Source of the DNA: an uncultured Alphaproteobacteria bacterium
GTDB lineage: Bacteria > Pseudomonadota > Alphaproteobacteria > CASFRQ01 > SAAU01
Reading direction: 5' to 3'
Assembly: GCA_949296785.1 (NCBI GenBank)
Contig: CASFRQ010000190.1
Span: 1-7,488 of the forward strand
DNA: 7,488 nt
Shown in pieces: positions 1 through 7,141 of the stretch; position 1 is the first letter of the stretch, and each line of letters begins with the position of its first letter. Both the position numbers and the translations under genes were made by a program. The notes beneath the pieces are model-generated. The model did not search any database, was not told the origin of the DNA, and saw only the letters and a program-made list of their open reading frames with translations.

Positions 1-69
1 CGGATAAATCACACCAAATAACAAAAAAATTTATCGGCAGCTTGAACCCGGTCCCGTCTGACAAAATCA

Positions 70-110
70 AAGAAAAGCCGTCCTTCCAGAAGAGAAAGGA
101 CGGTTTTCTT
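70..110 (-). terminator. Intrinsic terminator after ackA, probably bidirectional
   Basis: An 8-bp perfect stem pairs CCGTCCTT (78-85) with AAGGACGG (96-103) around a 10-nt loop. The flanks AAGAAAA (70-76) and TTTTCTT (104-110) also pair if G77 is bulged. Read on the minus strand, the stem is followed by a T-rich run, so it should end the ackA transcript about 50 nt after its stop codon. The plus strand also has a T-rich run (104-110) after the stem, so it could stop a convergent transcript entering from beyond the left edge. Whether such a gene exists cannot be seen here. Confidence 0.85.
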
Positions 111-158
111 AGAGGGCAGAGAAAATTTTCTCAAGCGTACCCTTCCCGATAAAAGTAT

Positions 159-1358
159 TTAAAGAAACTTTTCCGTTTCCTGCGCAATCTCCAATTCCTC
201 ATTCGTACGAATGACAAATACTTTTACTTTGGAGGATGGCGCGGAAATCAAAGCCCATTCCTTGACGCGCTCGTCATTTTTAGCTTCGTCCAGCTCAATG
301 CCGAAATTTTCCAATCCTTGCAAAGACTGGCGTCGGACAATTTCGTCATTTTCGCCGATACCGGCCGTAAAGACCAAAGCGTCAACGGAACCCATCTCCG
401 CCATATAGGCGCCGATTTGCTTTTTAATTCTGTGGCACAGCATATCCAAGGCCAGTTTTGCCCGTTCGTTACCGGCGGCAATCTGCGCATGGACATCGCG
501 CATATCCGTATAACCGCAAATACCTAAAAAGCCGCTTTTCTTCGTCATGACCTTGTCCATTTCATCTATGTTGATGCCCGTCTGACGCATCACATACCCG
601 ATAATTGCCGGGTCAATGGTGCCGCAGCGCGTTCCCATCATCAACCCTTCCAACGGCGCCAACCCCATGGAAGTGTCCACACACCGGCCGCGTTGCACCG
701 CATCCATGGAAGAACCATTCCCCAAATGAATCGTGATAATGTTGCACTGGTCGTACGGTTTGTCCAATAAACGGGCGGCGTAATGGCTGACATACTTATG
801 ACTCGTTCCGTGGAAACCGTAACGACGCACCTGCATTTGAGTATAATACTCATACGGCAGAGGATACATAAAAGCTTTCGGTTCCATTGTCATATGGAAC
901 GCCGTGTCAAACACCGTAACATGGGTCGCGTGCGGAAACAGCTGGCGCGCCACCTCAATTCCGACCAAATGCCCCGGATTGTGCAAAGGCGCCAGAGGAA
1001 TAACTTTGTCCAGTTCTTCAATCACCTTATCATCCACGACAACAGGATTTGTGTAAGAACCGCCGTGAACAATCCTGTGCCCGACCCCCTGGATTTCAGA
1101 AACATCCGCGATAACGCCGTCCTCTTTGTCCGTCAGCATTTCCGCCACTTTCAGCATTCCTTCTTTATGCGACGGGAAAGGCATTTCCAAAACGATTTTC
1201 TTTTCATTTTCCGAGCCCGGGAATTTTTTATAAGTAATTTTTCCCGTCGTCTCGCCAATTCTTTCCACGATGCCGGAACACAGCACCTCTTTTGTGTCCA
1301 TGTTAAACAGCTGATATTTAATGGAAGAGCTGCCCGAATTGATAACCAAAATTTTCAT
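159..1358 (-). CDS. ackA: Acetate kinase
   Basis: Cytoplasmic acetate kinase, which reversibly transfers phosphate between acetyl phosphate and ADP to give acetate and ATP. The 399 residues match the usual length of about 400. The N-terminal family signature is intact (INSGSSSIK, with N7, S10, S12 and K14). Other conserved positions are present: R95 in GHRIVHGG, D151 in FDTAFH, H183 in RRYGFHGTSH, R244 in MGTRCGTIDP, the glycine loop GIGEN (333-337) and the C-terminal TNEE (385-388). These correspond to the substrate-binding and catalytic residues known from the Methanosarcina enzyme. The ATG is preceded by AAGGA with 7 nt spacing, which supports this start. It lies 206 nt downstream of pta on the same strand, so the two enzymes form the acetyl-CoA to acetate route, and a strong terminator follows. 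Nothing in the protein looks damaged. Confidence 0.98.
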   Translation of the reverse strand: MKILVINSGSSSIKYQLFNMDTKEVLCSGIVERIGETTGKITYKKFPGSENEKKIVLEMPFPSHKEGMLKVAEMLTDKEDGVIADVSEIQGVGHRIVHGGSYTNPVVVDDKVIEELDKVIPLAPLHNPGHLVGIEVARQLFPHATHVTVFDTAFHMTMEPKAFMYPLPYEYYTQMQVRRYGFHGTSHKYVSHYAARLLDKPYDQCNIITIHLGNGSSMDAVQRGRCVDTSMGLAPLEGLMMGTRCGTIDPAIIGYVMRQTGINIDEMDKVMTKKSGFLGICGYTDMRDVHAQIAAGNERAKLALDMLCHRIKKQIGAYMAEMGSVDALVFTAGIGENDEIVRRQSLQGLENFGIELDEAKNDERVKEWALISAPSSKVKVFVIRTNEELEIAQETEKFL

Positions 1359-1415
1359 ATTCTTTTCCTTATTTTATTTAAGTTAAATTCCTATTTCCGC
1401 CAACCTTCCCGCCGG

Positions 1416-1457
1416 TACCGTCTCCAGAACTTCTTTCCTGGGAAGCCGCAGACGGTA
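1416..1457 (-). other. Inverted repeat, possible RNA stem-loop in the pta-ackA gap
   Basis: TACCGTCT (1416-1423) and AGACGGTA (1450-1457) are a perfect 8-bp inverted repeat. Inside it, CCAGAA (1424-1429) and TCCTGG (1436-1441) extend the pairing directly from the outer stem, with one G-U wobble on minus-strand RNA and a 6-nt loop. This leaves an 8-nt bulge (1442-1449) on one side. No T-run follows, so it is not a standard terminator. It lies about 58 nt upstream of the ackA start codon and could affect mRNA processing or stability, or be a protein site. The function is unknown. Confidence 0.45.
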
Positions 1458-1519
1458 TTTCTTTTTGAGGAGGCTTTTGGAACAGATACCTGATACCCGA
1501 AAATACCCGGCAGCCGGCC

Positions 1520-1558
1520 TTAGGCGAGTAACAAAAAAACATTCAACGACCCGCCTAA
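1520..1558 (-). other. Stem-loop candidate just after the pta stop codon
   Basis: TTAGGCGAGT (1520-1529) pairs with ACCCGCCTAA (1549-1558). Nine of ten positions are Watson-Crick and one is a G-U wobble on minus-strand RNA only; on plus-strand RNA that pair is an A-C mismatch. The 19-nt loop carries seven T on the minus strand, but no T-run follows the stem, so it does not look like a normal intrinsic terminator. It begins 6 nt after the pta stop. It could protect the pta message from 3' degradation or adjust the pta:ackA ratio, which is inference. Confidence 0.5.
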
Positions 1559-1564
1559 AAAAGG

Positions 1565-3058
1565 TTACGCTTTCGTCTGCGCAAAAATGGAGGTAATCAC
1601 CACCGTATTAATAATATCCGGCACCGTCGCCCCGCGAGATAAATCATTCACCGGTTTGTTCAATCCTTGTAAAATGGGACCGACCGCCAAAGCCTCCTCC
1701 GCCGCGCGCTGCACCGCTTTGTATGTCGTGTTCCCCGTGTTTAAATCCGGAAAGACAAAGACATTCGCCTGTCCTGCAACGGGATTACCCGGCATTTTAA
1801 CGGCAGCCACTTCCGGCGCAAAAGCCGCATCAAACTGCAAAGGCCCTTCCAATAAAACGGAAGAATCTTTTTCCCTGGCAAGGCGGACCGCTTCTTTCAC
1901 CGCGTCCACATCCGGCCCTTTTCCCGAAGAACCGGAAGAGTAGGAGATAAACGCCACCTTCGGTTCCAACCCCAACATCTTTGCCGTCTGCGCACCGGAC
2001 AAACCGATTTCAGCCAACTGTTCGGGCGTCGGATTCGTGTTCACCGCACAATCGCAGAACACATACAGTTTCCCCTTAAAGCACATTAAAAACACGCCGG
2101 ATACCAAAGACATTCCCGGTTTTGTCTTGATAAACTGCAAAGCCGGGCGAATCGTGTGCGCCGTCGTATGTTCCGCGCCGGACACCATGCCGTCGGCATC
2201 CCCTTTATAAACCATCATCGTTCCGAAATAGCTGATATCCCGGATTGTCTGCTCCGCCTGTTCCTCCATCATGCCTTTTGCCTTGCGCAGCTCATAAAGA
2301 GTATGAGCATATTCCTTGAGCTTGTCCGACTTTTCAACATCCTCAATTTGAACATCCCGGAGCGCCCCCAAAGACATATCGTTAATCATCTTGACGATTT
2401 TATCTTTGTCTCCCAACAAAATCGGCGTCGCAATCCGACGGCGGGCAATTTCGTCCGCAGCCCTTAAAACACGTTCGCAATCCCCTTCCGGCAAAACAAT
2501 TTTTTTTATATCCGCCTGCGCTTTTTCAATCAGCCGGTATTCAAACATTTTCGGGGTGATTTTATCGGACTGCATCAATGCCGCCTCTTTCAAAAAAGCA
2601 TCCAGTTCCCCTTCATCCAAAGAACCTCTGCCTAAGACAGGAATCCTTCTTTGTTCCAGCATTTTTTTCACAAAATAAAAAGACTGTTCCGCCCCTTCGT
2701 TTTCCGGCCCCATCGCCACCACGGCCGGCAGACAGAGGTTATCCGCCAAAATAGCGTTTAAACGGAATTCAATCACCAAATCGCGGGAAGAGCCGTCCGT
2801 CCCTTCACATACAACGAAATCGTTTTCCTCCTCAAACTCGCGATAAACGGCAATAACCTCCTCTATTATTTTGTCTTTATGCCCGCGTGCAACCAAATCT
2901 TTCGCCAGTTCCACGGATACAAGGGAAGTTTCATCGTTGCCGACCGGCTTGAAATAAGCAACCTTTTTCCCCTTTGCTTTCAATAACTCCACGGCCTTTT
3001 GCGCCATTTGAGGGAGGGAATTGTCTTTTTCCCCCATTAAAAAATAAATGCCTTTCAT
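1565..3058 (-). CDS. pta: Phosphate acetyltransferase with shortened N-terminal domain
   Basis: Phosphotransacetylase, converting acetyl-CoA and phosphate to acetyl phosphate and CoA in the cytoplasm; AckA, encoded next, uses the product. The PTA/PTB catalytic domain covers about residues 166-497 and is well conserved: VLPEGD (188-193), DGMVSGAEHTTAHTIRP (289-305), SYSSGSSG (372-379), FPDLNTGNTTYKAVQR (436-451) and NDLSRG (471-476). S474, R475 and D481 fall at the places of the catalytic Ser/Arg/Asp of the Methanosarcina enzyme. About 165 residues precede it. They resemble the BioD-like N-terminal domain of long Pta proteins (VAYFKPVG at 33-40; EEVIAVYREF and VVCEG at 66-85), but the Walker A loop is missing and there is no room for a separate DRTGG domain. 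At 497 residues it lies between single-domain (about 330) and E. coli-type (about 710) enzymes. GAGGA sits 5 nt before the ATG. The valS terminator upstream implies its own promoter, which I could not place. Confidence 0.96.
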   Translation of the reverse strand: MKGIYFLMGEKDNSLPQMAQKAVELLKAKGKKVAYFKPVGNDETSLVSVELAKDLVARGHKDKIIEEVIAVYREFEEENDFVVCEGTDGSSRDLVIEFRLNAILADNLCLPAVVAMGPENEGAEQSFYFVKKMLEQRRIPVLGRGSLDEGELDAFLKEAALMQSDKITPKMFEYRLIEKAQADIKKIVLPEGDCERVLRAADEIARRRIATPILLGDKDKIVKMINDMSLGALRDVQIEDVEKSDKLKEYAHTLYELRKAKGMMEEQAEQTIRDISYFGTMMVYKGDADGMVSGAEHTTAHTIRPALQFIKTKPGMSLVSGVFLMCFKGKLYVFCDCAVNTNPTPEQLAEIGLSGAQTAKMLGLEPKVAFISYSSGSSGKGPDVDAVKEAVRLAREKDSSVLLEGPLQFDAAFAPEVAAVKMPGNPVAGQANVFVFPDLNTGNTTYKAVQRAAEEALAVGPILQGLNKPVNDLSRGATVPDIINTVVITSIFAQTKA

Positions 3059-3078
3059 TCGTTTCCTCTTTTTTAATT

Positions 3079-3270
3079 TTAACTTTTATTCTCTCTTAAA
3101 CTTTCTATACGGCTTTTAACCCTTTTCCGCCTTACCGAATTTTCCTCTCTTCTTTCCGGCACAAAGACAATGCCTTTTTCCATCAAAAAAATCTGAGCAA
3201 GAAAAGCACCGGCGATGAAAACTTTCTTGAAAAAGGCGGCGTTTTCCTTTTCGCCGCCCGTTTCAGCCGT
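3079..3270 (-). other. Unexplained 63-codon open frame between valS and pta
   Basis: The reading frame directly after the valS stop, in the same phase, stays open for 63 codons to a TAA at 3079-3081, 20 nt before the pta ATG. The translation looks protein-like. A short hydrophobic stretch (VFIAGAFLAQIFLM, frame residues 17-30) is followed by a strongly basic tail (RREENSVRRKRVKSRIESLR). The only ATG is at 3183-3181 and would give 34 residues, with no Shine-Dalgarno before it. The first third of the frame also forms the valS terminator, which argues against translation of the whole frame. It could be a small protein with an unusual start, a gene remnant, a leader peptide for pta, or chance. 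I do not recognise it. Confidence 0.2.
3230..3258 (-). terminator. Intrinsic terminator of valS
   Basis: On the minus strand, GGCGGCG (3258-3252) pairs perfectly with CGCCGCC (3241-3235) around a 10-nt A-rich loop, and five T follow at once (3234-3230). The stem starts 12 nt after the valS stop codon. This is a textbook GC-rich intrinsic terminator and separates valS from pta-ackA. Confidence 0.88.
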
Positions 3271-5937
3271 TTACAATAAATCAAAACGCATCAAAGCTTC
3301 CTGTACTTTATTTAAAGAATCCTGAGCAGCTTTGCGGCGCTGCCTCTGTTCCTCCACAACGGCCGCAGGCGCTTTGGCGACAAAGGACTCATTAGACAGT
3401 TTGGCATCCACCTGTTCAACAGTTTTCTTTAAGGCCGCCATTTCTTTCTTTAACCGTTCTTTTTCCGCGGCAACATCCAAAACCCCTTCCAAAGGAATAA
3501 TCAAAGTCAAAGAATTCAATACCTGCTGAACCGCACCATGAACGGTATCGCTGACAAAGGACACGGCGTCCAATCTGGCCAGAGATTTTAACAAAACCTC
3601 CTGCCCTTCAATCTCCGCCTTTTTAATTTCAGAGGCGCCCTTTATCATCAAAGACAGTCTTTTCCCTGCCGGAATATTCATTTCTGAACGGACGGAACGA
3701 ATACTTGTCACCATTTCAATCAAAGCATCAATCTGTGCCGCCGCGTTTGCAAAATCCGCTCCCGATGCTTCGTCAACATCTATCCGCGGCCATGCCGATT
3801 CGGCCGCCATTTTACCTTCTGCAGAGGAAAAACCTTGTTTTTCCCACAATTCTTCACTGACAAACGGCATGACCGGATGAATCAAAAGACATATTTGCTT
3901 CAGTACATAAGCCGCTGTCCGACGCGTTTCCTCTTTCGCTTTTTCATTCGCGGCGTTCAGGACAGGCTTCATCATCTCCACATACCAGTCACAGAAAGTC
4001 CCCCAGATAAACTGGTGCATTTCTTGCGCCGCCTCCTGGAAACGATAGGTATCCAAAGCTTGCGCCGTCTTTTCCACGGCTTGTTTCGTTTTAAAAAGTA
4101 TCCATCGGTTCAAAGCTTCTTCCGCCGACGCAGGCTCAAAAGAAGCATCAAACCGACACTCATTCATTTCGCAGAAACGGGCGGCGTTCCATATCTTGGT
4201 GATAAAGTTGCGGCCCAATTCAATCTTGGCGCCGGAAATCTGCATATCGCGCCCCTGCCCCGCCAAAGCCAGCAAGGTAAAACGCACCGCGTCCGCCCCG
4301 TAGGCGTCCACCATTTCCAACGGGTCTATCCCGTTGCCTTTTGATTTGCTCATCTTTTGCCCGTGTTCGTCGCGGACAAGACCGTGAATCAATACCTCCC
4401 GGAACGGGACCTCCTTTCTGAAATGCATGGACAGCATAATCATCCGTGCTACCCAAAAGAAAATAATGTCAAACCCGGTAATCAACACATTTGTCGGATA
4501 ATACTTTTTCAAAGCCGCCGTTTCCTCCGGCCATCCCAATGTCGTAAACGCCCATAAACCGGAAGAAAACCATGTATCCAGAACATCCGGATCCCGCCTC
4601 AATTCCACACCTTTGCCCAGCTGCTTTTCCGCTTGAGCCAAAGCCTGCTCAAAAGTTTCTTCGCAGAACACTTCCCCATTCGGACCATACCAGACGGGAA
4701 TCTGATGCCCCCACCATAGCTGGCGAGAAATGCACCATGGCTGAATATTGTACATCCATTCAAAGTACAGATTTTTCCAGTTGTCAGGAATATAGCGAAT
4801 ATCCCCGTTCTCCACAACGCGAATGGCATCTTTGGCCAGTTCTTTGGCGTCAACGAACCATTGGTCGGTCAACCAAGGCTCAATAATCGTTCCGCTTTTG
4901 GAACTGTACGGAATGGTCATCGGATGCTCTTCCGTCTTTTCAAAAACGCCCAGTTCCTTAAGTTTTTCAATCACCAAAGGACGCGCTTTCAAAGGTTCCA
5001 TCCCTCTGAATTCGGCGGGAACATTTTCATTTAAATGACCGTCGGCGTCCAAAATGTTAATCATTTTCAAGTTATGTCGGCGCCCAACCTCAAAGTCGTT
5101 AAAATCGTGCGCCGGCGTGATTTTCACGGCACCCGTCCCTTTTTCGGGATCGGCATGCTCATCCGCGATAATCGGAATCAACCTGTTTGCAATCGGCAGA
5201 ATACAATGCTTACCGATAAGATATTTATACCTTTCGTCCTCGGCGTTCACGGCCACGGCGGTATCCCCAAACATCGTCTCCGGTCGGGTCGTCGCCACCA
5301 TTAAAGAAATGCCTTCCTCCCCTTCCACCGGATAACGGATATACCACATGGAACCGTTTGTTTCTTTTTGTTCCACTTCCAAATCGGAAACAGCGGACTG
5401 TAAAGCCGTATCCCAGTTAACAAGGCGCTTATCCCTGTAAATCAACCCTTCTTTATACAGCTGTACAAAAACTTTTCGTACCGCGGCGGATAATCCCTCA
5501 TCCAAAGTAAAACGTTCGCGCGACCAATCCGGCAAAGCGCCAAGACGTTTTTGCTGATTTAATATCTTGCCACCGTATTCTTTTTTCCATTCCCAAACTT
5601 TTTCAACAAAAGCCTCCCGTCCCAAATCGTGACGCGTTTTTCCTTCCTTGGCCAACATTCGTTCCACCATCATTTGCGTGGAAATACCGGCGTGATCCAT
5701 ACCCGGTTGCCAAAGAACATCAAACCCCTTCATCCTTTTAAAACGGGCAACCGCATCCTGCATGGAGCAGTCCAAAGCATGTCCGATATGCAGGTTTCCC
5801 GTTACATTCGGAGGAGGCATTAAAATACAAAAAGGTTCCTTTTCACTCTCGGGCCGGCATTTTGAAACTTCTTTTTGAATCCACTTTTCATAAATCTTAC
5901 CCTCCGTTTCCTGAGGATTATATGTTTTTTCCAGCAT
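3271..5937 (-). CDS. valS: Valyl-tRNA synthetase
   Basis: Class I aminoacyl-tRNA synthetase that attaches valine to tRNA-Val in the cytoplasm. At 888 residues it has the usual length and domain order. The Rossmann core carries PPPNVTGNLHIGH (41-53, HIGH at 50-53) and GMDHAGISTQ (79-88). The CP1 editing domain spans roughly 200-345, with ATTRPETMFGDTAV (215-228) and GTGAVKITPAHDFNDFEVGR (267-286). WWGHQIPVWYG (408-418), DVLDTWFSSGLW (451-462) and the KMSKS loop (528-532) follow. The anticodon-binding helical domain runs from about 610, and the C-terminal coiled coil from about 823 to the end (ERLKKEMAALKKTVEQVDAKL). I chose the ATG at 5937 because AAAAGGA lies 7 nt upstream and the family begins MLEKTYNP. 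An in-frame ATG nine codons upstream adds residues with no family likeness. It stands as its own unit: terminators lie before it (popZ) and directly after it. Confidence 0.98.
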   Translation of the reverse strand: MLEKTYNPQETEGKIYEKWIQKEVSKCRPESEKEPFCILMPPPNVTGNLHIGHALDCSMQDAVARFKRMKGFDVLWQPGMDHAGISTQMMVERMLAKEGKTRHDLGREAFVEKVWEWKKEYGGKILNQQKRLGALPDWSRERFTLDEGLSAAVRKVFVQLYKEGLIYRDKRLVNWDTALQSAVSDLEVEQKETNGSMWYIRYPVEGEEGISLMVATTRPETMFGDTAVAVNAEDERYKYLIGKHCILPIANRLIPIIADEHADPEKGTGAVKITPAHDFNDFEVGRRHNLKMINILDADGHLNENVPAEFRGMEPLKARPLVIEKLKELGVFEKTEEHPMTIPYSSKSGTIIEPWLTDQWFVDAKELAKDAIRVVENGDIRYIPDNWKNLYFEWMYNIQPWCISRQLWWGHQIPVWYGPNGEVFCEETFEQALAQAEKQLGKGVELRRDPDVLDTWFSSGLWAFTTLGWPEETAALKKYYPTNVLITGFDIIFFWVARMIMLSMHFRKEVPFREVLIHGLVRDEHGQKMSKSKGNGIDPLEMVDAYGADAVRFTLLALAGQGRDMQISGAKIELGRNFITKIWNAARFCEMNECRFDASFEPASAEEALNRWILFKTKQAVEKTAQALDTYRFQEAAQEMHQFIWGTFCDWYVEMMKPVLNAANEKAKEETRRTAAYVLKQICLLIHPVMPFVSEELWEKQGFSSAEGKMAAESAWPRIDVDEASGADFANAAAQIDALIEMVTSIRSVRSEMNIPAGKRLSLMIKGASEIKKAEIEGQEVLLKSLARLDAVSFVSDTVHGAVQQVLNSLTLIIPLEGVLDVAAEKERLKKEMAALKKTVEQVDAKLSNESFVAKAPAAVVEEQRQRRKAAQDSLNKVQEALMRFDLL

Positions 5938-6500
5938 TTTTTTTCCTTTTAAGGTCACAAACAAACTTTTTTTATCCTAATAAAACGGATGTCAAAAATC
6001 AAGACGAAACACACAACAACCCGGATTTTTCGCACCGAACGCCGTTTCAGTTTAAAAGTAAAAGAAACAATCACGAAAAAATAAAAAGCAATCGGATTTA
6101 TCGCACCTCGGCTTTTATCCGGCCGACACTTTTCCACTTATCGCCTTTTCATAAAATTCGCGAGAGGCTGATAAAAGACTTGAAAGGAACAATAATGCGA
6201 CAAAAATTCATCTGACATAAGATTGCCGAGCCACACTCATCTTTCAGGTCGGCATTATAACGGCGAGGGTATAAAATTGATTTGATGCAAGAAATTACCG
6301 TCTTTATATTTTAACGGGAGTTGAGAGGCATGCCGTTTTCTTCTTTCCCTTAATGCATTTATCTGTCGCCTTTTCTCTTGTTTTCCTTTTGAAATTATTC
6401 TTTGGATACACCTTAAGGGAGGACAGTTCCGCTTTTTCCGCTTTCATCCCCACTTTGAGGGGATAATTATTCCTAAAGTTTAACTCGGCTAAAAAAGAAC
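5938..6500. other. Gene-poor stretch between popZ and valS
   Basis: About 560 nt with no convincing gene, tRNA or known RNA. On the minus strand it holds a possible valS promoter at the left end, and an isolated TATAAT (6259-6254) without a good -35 box. ATCCCC/GGGGAT (6446-6451/6459-6464) is a short hairpin without a T-run. TCCCTTAA/TTAAGGGA (6346-6353/6413-6420) is an 8-bp inverted repeat with 59 nt between the arms. Short open frames on both strands lack family likeness, and most lack credible ribosome sites. This is long for a gap in a compact genome, so an unrecognised small RNA or leader is possible. Confidence 0.6.
5969..5995 (-). promoter_or_regulatory. Possible valS promoter
   Basis: A perfect -35 hexamer TTGACA lies at 5995-5990 on the minus strand. 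A weak -10, TAAAAA (5974-5969), follows after a short 15-nt spacer. Transcription would start near 5962 and leave a leader of about 25 nt before the valS ATG. Its position just upstream of a gene that needs its own promoter, since popZ has a terminator, supports it. The short spacer and poor -10 keep confidence low. Confidence 0.35.
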
Positions 6501-6534
6501 GAAGAAAAAACAACGGGGAATTATTTTTCCCCGT
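6501..6534 (-). terminator. Intrinsic terminator overlapping the end of popZ
   Basis: On the minus strand, ACGGGGAA (6534-6527) pairs perfectly with TTCCCCGT (6520-6513) around a 6-nt loop, followed by TG and six T (6510-6505). The popZ stop codon TAA (6523-6521) lies in the loop and the last four codons form the left arm. It should separate tolC/popZ from valS. A ribosome finishing popZ would cover the hairpin, so termination may depend on translation. Confidence 0.85.
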
Positions 6535-7141
6535 CTTGTATCTTTTGCCTGATAAAATAGCGTCCCTCCAACCACTTTTGAAGAGCGGGACGAATAAGTT
6601 CAAACAATAAACCACCCAAATCCGACTTCTTACCGCCATACGCAGTAGGGTCGGAAATTTTTTCTCCAACCCGGACTTTTGAAGCTTTCCCTCTTGCTTC
6701 CTGTACCGAACCAAAAGAAGAACTATCGGAAACGGCTTTAACAGATTCCTCCTTATCCGCCAAATCAATTCTCATAACGGGAGTCAGTTCAAAAACCCGC
6801 CCATTTCGCGCTGTCTGTAAAGAATCCCTCTCCGGTGACGCAGCAACTTCAGAAACGGCAGGAGAGGAACCTGCTGATGAAACGGAAGCAGACAAACCAC
6901 CGACCGAAGGGGAATCGCCGACAAACGAGGGAGTTTTCTCATGACCAGTTAAAAGATTTGAAGAATTTTCCGAAAAAGATTTTTCTTCTTCCCATGTCTT
7001 TTTCCGATTTTCTCCGGAAGAAAAAGAAGCCTGTTCCACCTCTGTCAGGCCGAAAGCCTGCTCGGTCAGCGCTTTTTTTATGGCCGCCAAGACATCCTCC
7101 ACGGATTCTTCCGCTTCAAAAGATTCTTTTTCCGAAACCAC
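6521..7141 (-). CDS. popZ: PopZ/DUF2497-family polar organizing protein, short C-terminus
   Basis: The likely product is a PopZ-type scaffold, which in Caulobacter self-assembles at the cell pole and tethers the chromosome origin through ParB. Three family features appear in order: an N-terminal helix SVEDVLAAIKKALTE (like MEEILASIRRIISE), a long disordered Ser/Glu/Ala-rich linker of about 90 residues, and VFELTPVM (like VLELTDPI). The last is the C-terminal helix LGGLLFELIRPALQKWLEG (like LEDVVRELLRPLLKEWLDQN). Its place between tolC and valS matches alphaproteobacterial popZ. The family normally continues with NLP..VE and a further charged helix; here only RYFIRQKIQDGEK remains before a stop inside the terminator, and the other two frames do not supply the missing part. 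No ATG fits. I prefer GTG at 7141 (AAAGG, 7 nt spacing; 206 residues); TTG at 7147 is the alternative (208 residues). Family assignment is fairly sure; function by analogy only. Confidence 0.82.
   Translation of the reverse strand: MVSEKESFEAEESVEDVLAAIKKALTEQAFGLTEVEQASFSSGENRKKTWEEEKSFSENSSNLLTGHEKTPSFVGDSPSVGGLSASVSSAGSSPAVSEVAASPERDSLQTARNGRVFELTPVMRIDLADKEESVKAVSDSSSFGSVQEARGKASKVRVGEKISDPTAYGGKKSDLGGLLFELIRPALQKWLEGRYFIRQKIQDGEK

Noticed and set aside
3..35. GATAAAT/ATTTATC inverted repeat at the left edge
   Set aside because: Only 7 AT-rich base pairs with a 19-nt loop, expected by chance in such sequence.
3..146. Plus-strand frame open from the left edge for about 48 codons
   Set aside because: It runs straight through the 70-110 terminator and its composition does not look coding; a real gene ending here is not supported.
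1364..1405. TTGGCG / TAAATA pair as an ackA promoter
   Set aside because: Spacing is 17 nt, but both boxes match poorly and the start site would fall almost on the ribosome-binding site.
783..1493. Plus-strand open frame of 236 codons opposite ackA
   Set aside because: It lies almost wholly antisense to the well-supported ackA and has no family motifs; a shadow frame.
5955..6137. Minus-strand 60-codon frame just upstream of valS, GTG start with AAAAGG before it
   Set aside because: The ribosome site is plausible, but the product is low-complexity Phe/Val/Arg-rich, it overlaps the likely valS promoter, and it resembles no family I know.
5862..6215. Plus-strand open frame of 117 codons across the valS start and its upstream gap
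   Set aside because: Starts antisense to valS, has AT-driven Phe/Lys/Asn-rich composition and no recognisable motif. Its last ATG has a good AAAGGA site but encodes only six residues.
6304..6447. Lysine-rich 47-codon minus-strand frame beginning at ATG 6447
   Set aside because: It is the end of a longer frame shadowing popZ, lies after the popZ terminator, and has no properly spaced Shine-Dalgarno. The Lys richness follows from A-rich DNA.
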